Assembly (NCBI GenBank): GCA_032358165.1 | Contig: JAALGY010000057.1 | Coordinates: 372,001-436,000, forward strand | Reading direction: 5' to 3' | Source: Diplosphaera chodatii | Taxonomy: Eukaryota; Chlorophyta; Trebouxiophyceae; Prasiolales; Stichococcaceae | DNA length: 64,000 nucleotides | Part shown: in pieces, positions 48,077 through 59,300 of the stretch | Layout of the letters: the number at the start of each line of letters is the position of its first letter | Numbering within the stretch: the first letter of the stretch is position 1 | Made by a program: the position numbers and the translations under genes | Notes under the pieces: generated by a model | What the model was told of the DNA's origin: nothing | Database searches by the model: none | Seen by the model: the letters and a program-made list of their open reading frames with translations, nothing else

Positions 48077-49312
48077 ATGACACAAGATTCGGGCACGCTG
48101 GCCGCAGGTGCGGCGGGCAGCGTCATGGGCAGCGTGCTGGCGGTGCTGCGGCAGGGGCCGGTTGCACGGTACACCCTCGGCATGGGCGCCAGCATGGCCT
48201 TCTGCTTCGGCTGCTACGGCTGTGAGCGGCTTGCCCGTGGCGCTGGTAGTGCCTGACACACGGCGTGTTCGGCGTGCAATCATAGCTGCGATGGTAGACC
48301 GGCGCGCTGAGCGTGCATGCAGCGCAGGCGATGCCTACAGCGGTGCATGCATTCTCAAGTCTGGGATGGCACCGCACTACTATCACAGCTTTTTTGCAGG
48401 CCTGGTCACACAGGCCCGTTCATCCACGCATCGAATGTGGCAGAGCCGTGAGTGTTGTGTGACGCAGCCCTGACCGAGGCGTTCAGGCGGCTGCGGTGCA
48501 GCGACGACGCGCTGAACAGCACGCTGGGCGGCGCGACGGCAGCCTACGCCCTGGTCGGCATCCACCGTGAGCACTGGTCCGACAGCCATGTGGCGGCGTG
48601 CCTGGACGCACCATCTGAATGAAATCTGTTGGCGGTGCCGAGCTGCCCCTGTGACAGCCACCATTCACGCAGCACTTCGATGATGGAAACATGCACCACC
48701 TTCTCGACCCCTGACGCCGTCCCACAGAACTCTGCGTTCGGTGCAGAGGGCGACAGGCGGAGGGCGACGGCGGCGGCCCTGTACTGCGGGCTGGGCGCGG
48801 GGCTGGCGCACGCGGCGGACGGCTACTTTGGCGTCACGCAGCGGCTGCGGCCGCCCACCCCGGAGCAGGCGGCGGCGGCGGCGGCGGAGGCCGAGCGCCG
48901 GGCAACAGAACCCTACCATGGGCGTGCAGGTATTCATACGTTCCGTGCTCACACACGCTACTTCCAGCGCGGAGTTGCTGTTCAGGCGGACGTCAGTTGC
49001 GGCAGGGAGCCCGTGGTTGTCAATCGAGGGAGCCCGTGGTTGTCAATCCCCAGCATCGGCAATCCTTGGGCCAGCAGTGTGCTGTGCTCTAGCAAGACCA
49101 TGGTCCAGGCTGCCGCAAGCCAAGTGGGGCCGGCATCCCAGCACAACATGCACAGCCGGCCGCTCAGCGGTGTGGCGCACCTTGCAACTTGCCGCCACGC
49201 AGAGGGGGAGGTGGCGCCGTGGTGGGAGCGGTGGCTGCCACTGCGGCGATTGAGCGATCGGGAATGGGACGACTACCAGCACGAGAAGCGGCACGGCTTT
49301 AAGCGGCGGTGA
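48077..49312 (+). CDS. Tim17/Tim22/Tim23-family-like membrane protein, 178 residues
   Basis: Four exons (48077-48221, 48468-48566, 48747-48929, 49203-49312) join in phase. The first two contain Gly/Ala-rich membrane segments (GAAGSVMGSVLAVLRQG, GMGASMAFCFGCYGSLTEAF) and DDALNSTLGGATAAYALVG, followed by a third segment (ATAAALYCGLGAGLAHAADG). The spacing of glycines, with an N-S-x-L-G-G block, resembles Tim17/22/23 and OEP16-type translocase subunits of the mitochondrial inner membrane or plastid envelope. The soluble tail is Ala/Glu-rich, then WWERWLPLRRLSDREWDDY and a basic end. An assignment to a specific subunit is not possible by eye; NDUFA11-like complex I subunits have a similar look. 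The start ATG opens MTQDSGTLAAG, with no separate presequence, as usual for the family. Confidence 0.6.
49004..49048. repeat. Tandem direct repeat in an intron
   Basis: A 22-base word beginning AGGGAGCCCGTGG occurs twice with a 23-base period (49004-49025 and 49027-49048). It lies in the last intron of the Tim17-like gene. Confidence 0.9.
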
Positions 49313-49511
49313 GAATTTAGGATGTCAGGGCAGTCCGCATGGCTACTGCTCCACAATCCTCGCTGTGCTGGCGTTGTGACGGCAGGCGCGTGTCATGGCC
49401 GGCTGCATTTTGCAGCGTCCCCAGGGCGAGGAGCGCAGCTCGAATGACGCGACTGACGTGGCTCATCCTTGATATCGTTTTCGCAACAATCAAGCAGCCA
49501 CGAGTCGAATC

Positions 49512-49761
49512 ATGGGGCAGCGAGTGATAGCAGCAGTGTGGGCAGCGTGAGTAGAGCGCTGACGGTGGAGCCAGCAGATCAGTCGAGGTCTGTGATCATC
49601 TCAACATACGGGCTGCATGCTGCAGGGTGGACGCGGTCAAGGAAGGGGGCCTGCCTGTGCTGCTTGACAGAGAGCAGCGGACGCTGCGGGAGCGGCGGCA
49701 GGCGGCGGAGCAGCAAAGCGCGGGTGCTGGACAGCTTGCAGCCGCTGATGAGCAGCACTAG
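49512..49761 (+). CDS. Small two-exon gene, 56 residues
   Basis: Exon 1 (49512-49546) begins ATG and encodes MGQRVIAAVWA up to a GTGAGT donor. Exon 2 (49626-49761) follows a CTGCAG acceptor and gives AVDAVKEGGLPVLLDREQRT, then an Arg/Glu/Gln-rich helix (LRERRQAAEQQ) and a stop. The splice phase is exact and the product is a compact amphipathic helix with a hydrophobic N-terminus. It lies 200 bases downstream of the Tim17-like gene on the same strand and is too short for most ORF cut-offs. Small mitochondrial assembly factors look like this, but no family was recognised. Exon 1 could also be an internal exon of a longer gene. Confidence 0.5.
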
Positions 49762-50130
49762 GAACATAGGTGATGCCAGCCGCAGCAGCTTCAGCGTAGG
49801 TTTTTCAGGGCGGCTGTGACCGTGTCTATCAAGTCTTCCAGCATGCGTCAGACCTCAGCAATAGTTACATTGCTTGCTTCAGCTGTCAGTGTGGTGACAT
49901 TCATGACGGTGTGGACTCATGTTGGATGCGTGTCAATTGCGCATCAGAAGATGAGAGTCATATGTGCAGGCCAGCGCCAAATGGCAATCTCGCCAGGAAA
50001 ATCTCCTTCCTAAGAAACTGCAGTCCCACCATCCCCAAACCGAAGAGCAACTATCTACTCTTGACCGAGGAGCCAACACCGCAGCGCTGTGCTATTGCTG
50101 CTGATGCTCTGCAACACAGAAGACACCGTG
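49762..50130. other. Convergent spacer
   Basis: It lies between the small plus-strand gene and the stop of the lumen protein gene. No feature was seen. Confidence 0.4.
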
Positions 50131-51993
50131 TCACACTCCCTTCGCTTCATCTGCCAGCATGCCCCCATTCTCCTTCACGTAGCTGCGGATGTCCTCAAAC
50201 TCGCGCGCCAGCCCCGCCGCCTCGGCGCGCGCTGCCTCGGGCTTCTGCGCCTTCAGGTCGTCCAGCAGCCGGTAGATGTCGTCCTCGACCCTCTGCAGCA
50301 CCACCCACGATTTGAAACTCAAATACACATGCACTCGGCAGGGTATCGTTGGCACTGCCCCACGACACTGCTGCTCCTATGTCCAAGATTGGCGCAGATA
50401 GCACCTGACGCCCACCCTCTGCCACACCTTCCAGTATCGAGATTCAGCTGTTGAAAGTATCCATGCCTAGCAGCGTCAGCGTGCAGGAATGCCCTGGCGC
50501 ACAGGAATAGCCAGCTGCAGCAGAGAGCGCCCACCCGGAGCTGCCGCTTCAGCTCGATGGTGGCGCTGTTGGGCTGCTCGTTTTGGTCTAGCCCCTTCAG
50601 CTGCTCCTGGATCTTCGGCAGGATTTCGCTCTCGAAGCGCTGCCGCAGCTGCTCGTCGCTTTCAGGCGTGCCATTCTTCTGCAGGGCATAATGAGGCGAC
50701 AGCTTGGGGGCGCCATCAGACCTTGTAAGCAGATGCTGAGGCTTGCAGAGCGTGCATGTGCATTCTGAACGCCTATGTGCGTCCAATCACGACTTGTATA
50801 CAGGCCATGAATGCTCGTGTCTGCTTCTGCCACACCTCTGCGGGCCAACCATTGCAGACACCTCCTGCCGGCTGCCATTGTGGCACCATGCACCATTTAC
50901 GCCCTCACCTGCTGCCCATTCTGCTTCTTTGCTTCGGGCTTCTGTGGCTCTGGCGCCTTGCCAGCGTCGCCGGTGCCGCTGGTGTTGTCGTCCTGGGGCT
51001 GCTGTGCATCGTTCAGCGCGGGCGCCTGCCACATCAAAATCAATGTATTTGAAGGCTGAAAGCTTTTGCATCCAATGGCAGCTGGGCCTCAGAACGGAGC
51101 CGAAGTCCAGCTCATTGCCAGCCAATAATCAGCGTGGATCTGTCTGTTCTGCACAAAGCGCAAGAATCTTGCTGAAATCTCGTTACCTCCTCCGGGGTGG
51201 GCAAGTCGGGGCCGGAGAAAATGGTCTCTGACAGCGTGCGCACGACCTCGGGCGGCGACGGCAGCGATGGCAGCGGCGACTGCGGGGGCGGGGCATCCTC
51301 GGCAAGTGCTGCGCCTGCAACCGCGATGACATTGGTCAGTCCCGCGCCACATGCAAGGTCCTCGGTACAGCAGACGGACCGGCATGACTGTTGAGGCGAG
51401 CCCAACCATGTAGCGTCGTCAACATGGCAGTGCTGCACTGCAAGCAGCTTGATATCACGTGCGTCATATCATGATGCGCAAGCTCTCCACCTGAAAATGC
51501 TGTGGCGTGCAGCACTGCCAGCGCCGCCACGGCAGCGGTGCCAGGAATCCGCCATGCTATGCTGCCCGGCTGCAGGTGCACCTCTGGATGTTGCAGCGGT
51601 GCTGCAGTCTGAGCCCCCTGCGTTTGTAACAGCATGAGATCAAGGGATCTTCGCTCGCCATGCATTGTAGGCGTGTGCATTCTGGCAATGTGCTTAGGCA
51701 TCAGGATCGCCGCACGTTCCAGCCTGCATTCTTCTTACACACATGCGCTGACGCCGTATCAAGGTCACCCGCTGCTGTTGTAAAGCCACGGTTTCGTCCG
51801 GCTTGCAAGCAGGCATCGTGTCTGATACCAGAAGCATGCAGCCCACCTGCGAATCGCTGTGCCGATGCTGCATGCTGCTGACGGGCCGAAAGGCTCTCCT
51901 TTTAGCCGTGAAGCTGCCATGCGTCCGCTGCGGCCGCCGGGACGCACGTACAGACGCCACTGCCGGCCCACTCAAGGCTGCTATGCTGGTCAT
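50131..51993 (-). CDS. Predicted thylakoid-lumen protein, 258 residues
   Basis: Six exons (51993-51847, 51569-51491, 51314-51187, 51025-50909, 50678-50535, 50292-50131) join in phase throughout. Exon 1 is a stromal transit peptide: MTSIAALSGPAVASVRASRR, rich in Ser, Ala and Arg and free of acidic residues until near its end. Exon 2 adds a hydrophobic segment (AAVAALAVLHATAFS) and exon 3 begins GAALAEDAP, giving an ALA-type lumenal processing site. This two-part leader is typical of thylakoid-lumen proteins. The mature part is Pro-rich at first, then charged and helical (SDEQLRQRFESEILPKIQEQ, RVEDDIYRLLDDLKAQKPEA, LAREFEDIRSYVKENGGML). No Cys or known lumenal enzyme motif was seen. It might be an assembly or extrinsic photosystem factor (inference from location only). 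The family was not recognised. Confidence 0.8.
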
Positions 51994-52544
51994 TTTGGTC
52001 TCGGCGTGCCTCACCAAAAGGTGTACTCACAATCCGATCGCTCAGCTGGATTGCTGCAAGCGTAGCGGGTTGCTAGCGGTGCAAGCGCTGCGGTCGAGAT
52101 GCTGTTGTCTTCAGCCCCTCCCAGCCAGTGAGCAGAAAGGTGGTCCTGCACCCTAAAAGCGCACGCCCGTTACTTGCAGAAACAGCGTGGCGTTCGTCTC
52201 GTGACACGCTTTGCTGACGATCGGCATCAGTGACATCTCATTTCTGGGCCAAGATGCCCGCCGCAGGGGCAGAGCTGGCCGGAAGCGGGCCGGCTGATCA
52301 TTGGTGCATGGCAGGGCAGCCCTGTAGCAGGGCAGCACTTGAAACTGGAATGGAATGTTACAGATCAAGCACATGGCCACGTCTTCACCAACATCCAGCC
52401 TGTCAAGCACATCTCGCCACGAAAAGAGCCAGCACGCTCTCCATACTCAAACACGCTTCGGAAGGCCAGACACTGCGCCTCAACGCGCAGCTGACTATGG
52501 CTTTGTTGATGCACATCAGTCAGCAACGCCACTGCTATGTGTAC
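51994..52544. other. Spacer between two minus-strand genes
   Basis: Nothing coding was recognised. It should hold the promoter of the lumen-protein gene. Confidence 0.45.
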
Positions 52545-55500
52545 TTAGAACCCGGCCAGCCAGACCGCCCGGTGCACGAAGGCCTCCAGGCGCACCCCGC
52601 CCGCCGCAGCAGCCGCCACGGCGCGCCCATTGGCTGTCAGCGTCAGCGCCTGCGGCATACAGACCACCCGCGTGGATGGCGAACGCACCACGACAGCAGC
52701 AACACCTTGAAGCTGTCTGAAGCATGGTAAGTCCCTGTCCTGGAGATGAACACTGTACAGCGGCATCACAGTCAAGCACAGGACTCGCCTTGGCGGCGTC
52801 ACCAACTGCAAAGACCGTCTTGGCTTCGGCGCTGATGTGCTGGACCGGCATCAGCCGGCTGGCCTCCACATCCACTGCAGATACTGCAGGCGGAGGCGAC
52901 ATCAGCGCGCTGCCAGGGTCCTGGGCGGCCGAAGAATCTGGCTTTGGCGCGGCAGGGGCGCCGCTGCCTAGGTTCCCGGTGCTGCACTGCCTGTTGACTG
53001 CACTGCTGTTCCAATGAGCGCCGCCGCCACCCAGAGTGGGGGCTGCCACCCCGGCCACGTTGCTGCTGCCGTCATCATAGACTGTCGCCGCTGGTGGCAT
53101 TGTGCTGCCGGAGAGGAGGTGCACCGCCCAGTCCTCCTGCCACAGGGCCGCCGTCCCGCGCTGATCCTGAAGATCCCCTTGATGTGCGGCGGCCCCGCCA
53201 CTGCTCGTTGCTTCTGCTGGGTGTGGTGCCGCCTGCTGAGCTGCTGCTGCTGCTGCTGCTGCTGCAAGTGAGGCTGCTGCAGCAGGCAGCTGTACACCAT
53301 GACATGCTTGTCTACAGTCGGCCAGCTCAGAACATGTATCCTCTGCTCCGTGTGCCATTACAACCTGGCCCAGACTCGCTGTGGTGTCCGAGGCTGTGGC
53401 TGTCGTTGCTAAAGGCTGGTCAGCGACCTCGATCGGAGTGATCAGGGGCCGCAGCCGCGCCCACCGTGCCCGCTCCCTCGGCCCGCCGAGCTTGCTGACC
53501 AGGGCCTCAAAGTGCTGCAGGGTGGGCGCCGCCGCCACCAGCCGCCGGCTGGCCAGCTGCGACGCAAGACTCACTTGGAGCGGCTTCCCCTGCTCCGCAG
53601 CCAAACAGTCCTGCGGGATGCACATTGCAAAAAGCCGTGCATCCACGGGCAGACCAATTCAAGCACCGGTGCTGCGTCGTCAGTGCATGTGCACATGTGC
53701 ACAAGCTTCAAAGTCGGTTTCAGTGGCTCCGTCACGAGTGCCACGCTCACCAAGACGCATATGGGACTGGCCCACACTGCACATGAGGATTGGGAGCAGT
53801 GACGGCATCAGGACGGTTTGCAGCCGCCAACGACATCAGCACTGTGCAGCGCCGCAACAGGGCTGCAGCTTAAGGACAGGCCGCCAGCAGCGCCAGCGGC
53901 ACCCACCCGCCAGTGTGAGGTGCGGGCGGCCCAGGCGCACAGGTCCGGCCGCCTCGGGTCCGCGTTGGTGACCTCCGAGACGAGGGCGCACAGCGTCGTG
54001 ACGTCGGCGTTGGCGGCGGCGGGCGGCGGCGGCAGCGGCGGCAGCTGGTCAGCAGTGACTGGCCCCGGCCCTGTAGTGTGCCGCACGAGTGTCACACGAG
54101 AACATGTTGCTGCTGAGCCCTCTGACTGCAGATGGCCTCAAAGCAGAATCAGCGCCTCGGCATAAGCTCTCATGAGCCATCTGATATGCAATGCTACTGA
54201 TTTGAATGGCATGTCCATGGCTTCACTGACCCGTGACGGTTATGCCCATGGCCCGCAGCTCAGCTGCCACGTCAGCGCTGGCGCCGCCGGCAAAGTGAAA
54301 CACCACCACGGGCGGCGCCCATCGGAGCTGGTTGCATGGCGCGCTCGCGACCGCCAGCTGCTCAATGGCCTGCTGCTTCAGGCCTGCGCGCGGCAAACAC
54401 GGCGGGCATGAGGCATCTGTGATGGCTCAGTCCGACGGCACACAAGAGGCCACTCACGACTGCAGGACGCTAGTCCCGCTTCTGATCTGCCTGCAATGCT
54501 AAGGGAGTGTACGTTTGTGACCACTCTGCTTATGAGTTCAGGACGGGGTACACTCCTCGCCTTTGTTGTGGCCGGCGCTGCCGAGCCAGTGCGTGGAGTG
54601 CACGCCAAATGGCCCGTGGCTTTTCACCTCCACCCAGGCATGCCCCTGCTGCGCTACCACATCCACCTCACAGCCGGCGGTGGCTCCACCTGGAGCATCC
54701 CCAGGTACCTGCTCCGTGCCTCCCAGTGCAAGGATTGCAACCCGGTCAGCACCAGAATGTGCAGCTGGGTTGCTGTGGTCTTTGTCTCGGATGGATGCCG
54801 TAAACAGTGTTCTAGCGGCAGCCACGGCTCATCCTCAGGCAACAGCAGCGACATGCTGCACCTGCTGCTCGCTGCAGGGGGGCTGCCCAGAAGCGGCGGG
54901 ACATTGCTGTGACACCCGGCGCCGACTCGGCAACACCCAGCTCCGCCCCCAGGCCCTGCGCATTGTTGGCCACCCCCTGCAGGCGCAGTGGCAACACAAG
55001 TACGCTTGCAGGTTGCGCGTGCACAGAGCGAGCCCACGCTGCAAGGTACAGACTGGCAGACGCGCCCGTCCGGACCACATGCGGAGCAGCACTCCACTCA
55101 CCTGCAGCTGTGCGCAAGCGTTGAGCGGCTGGCACGTGCCGACCACAGCACCGGCGGCGCCGCTGCAAAAGCCGCAGGACTGCCCTGCATCGCCACATGC
55201 GCTGCCCAAGCCCGCCGCTAGCTTGCGTAGGAAGCTCAGCTGCAAACATTACATGGAGTTTGTGGGTTCATCAGTTGGTCCGTCGCGCCAGCACACCAGG
55301 GTAGACGCTGGGAAACGCATGCAAACACTTGGACCTTCGAACCTTACCGCGCCAATGCCTCAGTGCAGGCGCTGTCAAGTATGTGTGCAGGCATGTGTTG
55401 TACCTCCTTTTGAAGGCGCCGCCGGAACTGGCCCAGGCCCACGATGTGGGGCTGCTCCGCACGCAGCCGCTGGCAGCGCGCCAGCAAGGCCTCCAAGACT

Positions 55501-55598
55501 CGGTCCAGATCCGCCGTCTGCAGCACATCCCTGTCTGCTGGAGCATCAGACGGCACTGGCGCCGCCGCAGCCGTCGGCAGCTCAGCTGAGCGCTGCAT
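52545..55598 (-). CDS. C7orf25/UPF0415 (DUF1308) homologue
   Basis: Eight exons. The first six (55598-55404, 55239-55102, 54976-54916, 54689-54552, 54383-54231, 54070-53907) join in phase; then comes a long exon from 53610 and a last exon ending 52545. Conserved blocks follow the animal C7orf25 order: the N-terminal helix (RVLEALLARCQRLRAEQ) and LSFLRKLAAG; EVDVVAQQGHAWVEVKS with THWLGSAG; PPVVVFHFAGGASADVAAEL then RAMGITVTG; NADVTTLCALVSEVTN; HFEALVSKLGGPRERARW with PIEVADQP; and LTLTANGRAVAAAAAGGV then LEAFVHRAVW at the end. The family has no firmly known biochemical role. Between ADQP and the last block lies a roughly 200-residue Ala/Gln/Ser-rich insertion. The donor of the long exon is uncertain. 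Alternative upstream start: in-frame ATG at 55622. Confidence 0.88.
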
Positions 55599-56307
55599 CG
55601 TTGCTGCTGACCCGTACAGCATGGCAAGATAGGTTGCTGTGAGCACTTGAGCGTGCTGACAGCGCTCCGATGCATGCCTAAGCGAGATTGGCCACAGCCT
55701 GCCGGCTGCATGGTGCGGCGTCGGTATGCCATCAGCCCGGCGAATGCGGGCTGTGCATGTCGCTGCGCAGCGATGCGCAATGCTGGAATGTAGCCTGATC
55801 AGCTTAGTTGCTGCCAGAATGTCTGGGGTGGTAAAGTCTTTGCACTCGGCGGCCAGTTCACAGCGGGTGCGTGCTCAGTGCCACCTTGATATTGAGAGCA
55901 GCTGAGTCACCCAGCAACGGAACTTGACGCGTGGGCGGCTGAAGGTCACCACGCTGTGATCGTGATACATGCGCAAATTGCACGATCACGAATGGGACGT
56001 GGCCACCATAAGTGTAGGCATTCATGGTACTGACCAAGACCTGGGTTGGCAGCACGCCCCAAGGCCCAAGCTTGATCACCTTTATTGCCTGCAAACGTCG
56101 TGCAGTGCGCCATCGCCGATCTGCATAGGAACGTTTCTGATGTTGGATGTTGGTGCATATCGATCCGGCATTTGACAGTCCACGCAAGAGGGATCACCGA
56201 GCTGCCGTGCGCTTGCCGCCACCAACCAGCAGCACCAGGCGCCAGCAAATGACAGAGAACCGTCTGACTACCTGTCTCCGACCCTGCAGCTCCCTGGTCC
56301 CCAGAGC
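55599..56307. promoter_or_regulatory. Divergent spacer between DUF1308 homologue and EXO5
   Basis: Head-to-head starts lie at 55598 (minus) and 56308 (plus). No exon or TATA box was recognised; shared or back-to-back promoters are inferred. Confidence 0.4.
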
Positions 56308-59300
56308 ATGGCGGTCGAGTTTGAGGACGAGTTCATGGAGGAAGCGGAGTTTGCAGCACTCGAAGCGGCAATGCAAGCCGCTGAGGCGTCGCAGCAGCAG
56401 CTCGCAGACGGCACGGGCGTCTTCATTGAGGGAGGATCCACACAGCGGTCCGTGGGCACTGCAGACCCGCAGCAGCAGGTGCCGCAGCCGGCACCCGATG
56501 CTGCCCCCCGTCCAGCGCCGAAACCAGATGGAGCATCGGCAGACTGTGCTGCCGCCGGTGGCGCCGCTGCCTCTCAGCCACAGCCTCAGCCACAGCCGCA
56601 GGCAGCGTCCGAGCCGGGGCAGCCTGCCGGCACGAACCCTGGCTCTACAGGAGCGCAGCCCGCGGCGTGGGGTGGCGCCAGGGCCTCTGGTGCAGCGCTC
56701 CGAGGCATGCCGGTCCCATCTGCGTCCATGCGGTCTGGCGAAGCAGGTGAGGTGCCGATGTGGTGACGCCGCAAACCCCAACATGGTCGGCCTCCGTGCA
56801 GCTGCCGTGCTTGCCACCTTTAATGCACTCTGCAGTCAGTCTGCTGTGGATCGTGAGGTATTTGAGTGACCCGGATGTGTGCGAGCTCATCAGCTGAGCG
56901 CTCAGGCTCATTCATGTACTTCACTTCGTCCTGCAGCTGACTCCGACAGAGGTGGAGGACGGCAGCGGCAGGTCGCAGCCCTCTGCGCAGCAGCAGCACT
57001 CCCAGCAGCAGCAGCAAACGCAGCCTGCACAGCCGTCAACAGCATCTGCACCGCCGACCCCAGCGGAGGCACAGCCACCCGTGACGCCGCCTGCCGCTCC
57101 CGCTGCCGCCGCGACTTCAGCGCAGTCGGCAACCTCGGCTCGCATTCGAACGCGCTCCCAGGCCAGAGCAGCCAGGGGTGCTGATGGCGCTGTGCAGCCG
57201 CCCCAGCAGCCGGACATGCCACCGGACCAGCAGAGCACACCATCGTCAGCGCGGCAGAAGCGGCGGCGGCGGCGGCAATCGCAGGATGCTCCGGCAGCGA
57301 CAGCCAGCCCTGCAGAGGGCCTTGCTGCACCCGCGGCGCAACCTGAGGCTGTACAGCAGCCGGCTACAGAAGCAGCAGCCATTCCAGCAGCGGCGGCAGC
57401 AGCAGCGCGGGCGGCGGATCCTAAAAGAGCAGCATGAGCAGCACCCACAGCCAGCAGCATGGGATAGGGACGATGCAGAGGACGCCATGCCGTGCAGCAG
57501 GCAGACGGATGGCGATGCTGCAGCCGCTGAGGCTCCGACGTCACCCATCATGTCCCTGTTCAAAGGTGCTGGTCGTCAGGTATGAGCGACATACCTGTGT
57601 TGGTATGGTGAGCTGTGATCATGTATTGGACCTTGGGGAGTGCCTGGTAACCATACAACACCATTCGGCCCCTGGAGCTCCTCATGTGAATCAGCACGTG
57701 CTGTCATGCTTGAATAGCTCTGAGAGCAACACCCCTAGCTGGTGCGAGTCTTGGTCAGCGACCACCGTCAGTGGCCACGCAGATGCTGCTGGCGCCAAAT
57801 CCTGCGAAGCCGCCAGAGCCAGAGAAGCCAAAGCCCGAGGCCAAGCCGAAGGGCAGGCGGCGCGGCAGGCGGGGAAGCAGGAAGCGGCGCAGCGTCGCCG
57901 AGCCAGCTGCGCAGGACCCGCTTGCAATGCAGCCGCTGCCAGGTGCACCTTGGCTTTTCTCGTTGCTGTCTTTCAAGGGTACAATGACCCTGCTGTATCG
58001 CACGGCTCCTCCGTTGTTGCAGCATGTGCAAGCGCTGCCCAGTCGCAAAACTGTTGAGCACAGTCAGCTGTAGGATTATGAGTGTGGCAGGCGCCCAATC
58101 GGTTTTCCTGACCTGCATCCCGCCTGCTGCAGGTGGTGCCGGCGACGCAGCCGCCGCCGCTGCGAAGCCGCGCAGCCCGCAGCTGCCGGACCTGGAGGAC
58201 TTCGGGCTGACCAAGGACCGCCTGAAGTGTGTTGGATGACTGGATGACTGGATGCCTGGATGACGCTAGATGTTTGTCATATGGGTTTGTTTCTATATTG
58301 GCATATCATGCCTGTGCAACATGATATGTCAGGGGTCCTGTCCCTGGCTGAAGCTCAAGCAGTACCCTGAAGCTGCAGGCTGTAATGATATAGGGCATAC
58401 CGCCGTCGGGGGCTGGCGGTGACCGACCTGACGGCGTCCGAGTGGTGCCAGCAGCAGGTGGCCTTCACCCTCAGCGCCAAGATCCCCCGGGTGCGTCACC
58501 CAACGCGGCTGTCTGCTGTCAACCCCCCTGGGAGGTGCAGCTGCAGGGGGGATTCATTTGGTGCTGCTGTGGATCATTGTTGCATGGCTCGAGCGCGCAC
58601 CTCACAAGCCTGGAAGCGAGGGGGGTGCGAAGGCGCTGGCCATGTCTCCAGGAGCAGCTGGAGACGGAGGCCATGCGCATCGGCAGCCGCATCCACGCCG
58701 AGCTGGAGGCGCAGACGACGACGCTGGTGGAGGTGCACGTGGACACCTGGCAGGACTTCTGGGCGGTTAGCGGCCGAGATACAAACCCTCTACACTTTGC
58801 AACCTGGCAGCGCACACACCGCCATCGATTGCACCCTCAGCAGGCGGTTCCCATGGGTCATGCCGGAGGCTGTTTCCCGTGCAGGGGCAGGCTACGGTTC
58901 TGTTGCTGTGTTCTCCAGGCGGCCGCTGTGCACTCAACAGCTTGGCTATCCTTTGGTGAAGAGGTAAGGTGCGAAGTGACAGATGGTCCGTGATGATGCT
59001 GCTGCAGGTGCGGCTGCTGAACAGCGTGGCCGGGCTGCGCCAGCTGGCGGCGGAAGGCCTCACCCGGGAGGTGTACGTCTTCGGCCTCGTCCAGGTGAGT
59101 GCATATGTGTGAAGTGGGTACTGTTGAAGGCGTCTACTGTGTGGTGCGTCTACACCCGTCGAGCACAAATCGCAGATGCGCCGAATCAGCAGCTTGCTTG
59201 CTTGGGAAGGATGCAGCATAGCCCTTCGCAGCGGCGTGTTGGCAATCGCCAGGCGTTCCGACCTTGTTTCAGTGCTTGTTTGGATGAGAGCCAACTCACT

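Noticed and set aside
54563..55642. 359-codon plus-strand ORF
   Set aside because: It lies opposite four phase-consistent exons of the C7orf25 homologue and reads like an antisense, Cys/Pro/Ala-rich frame.
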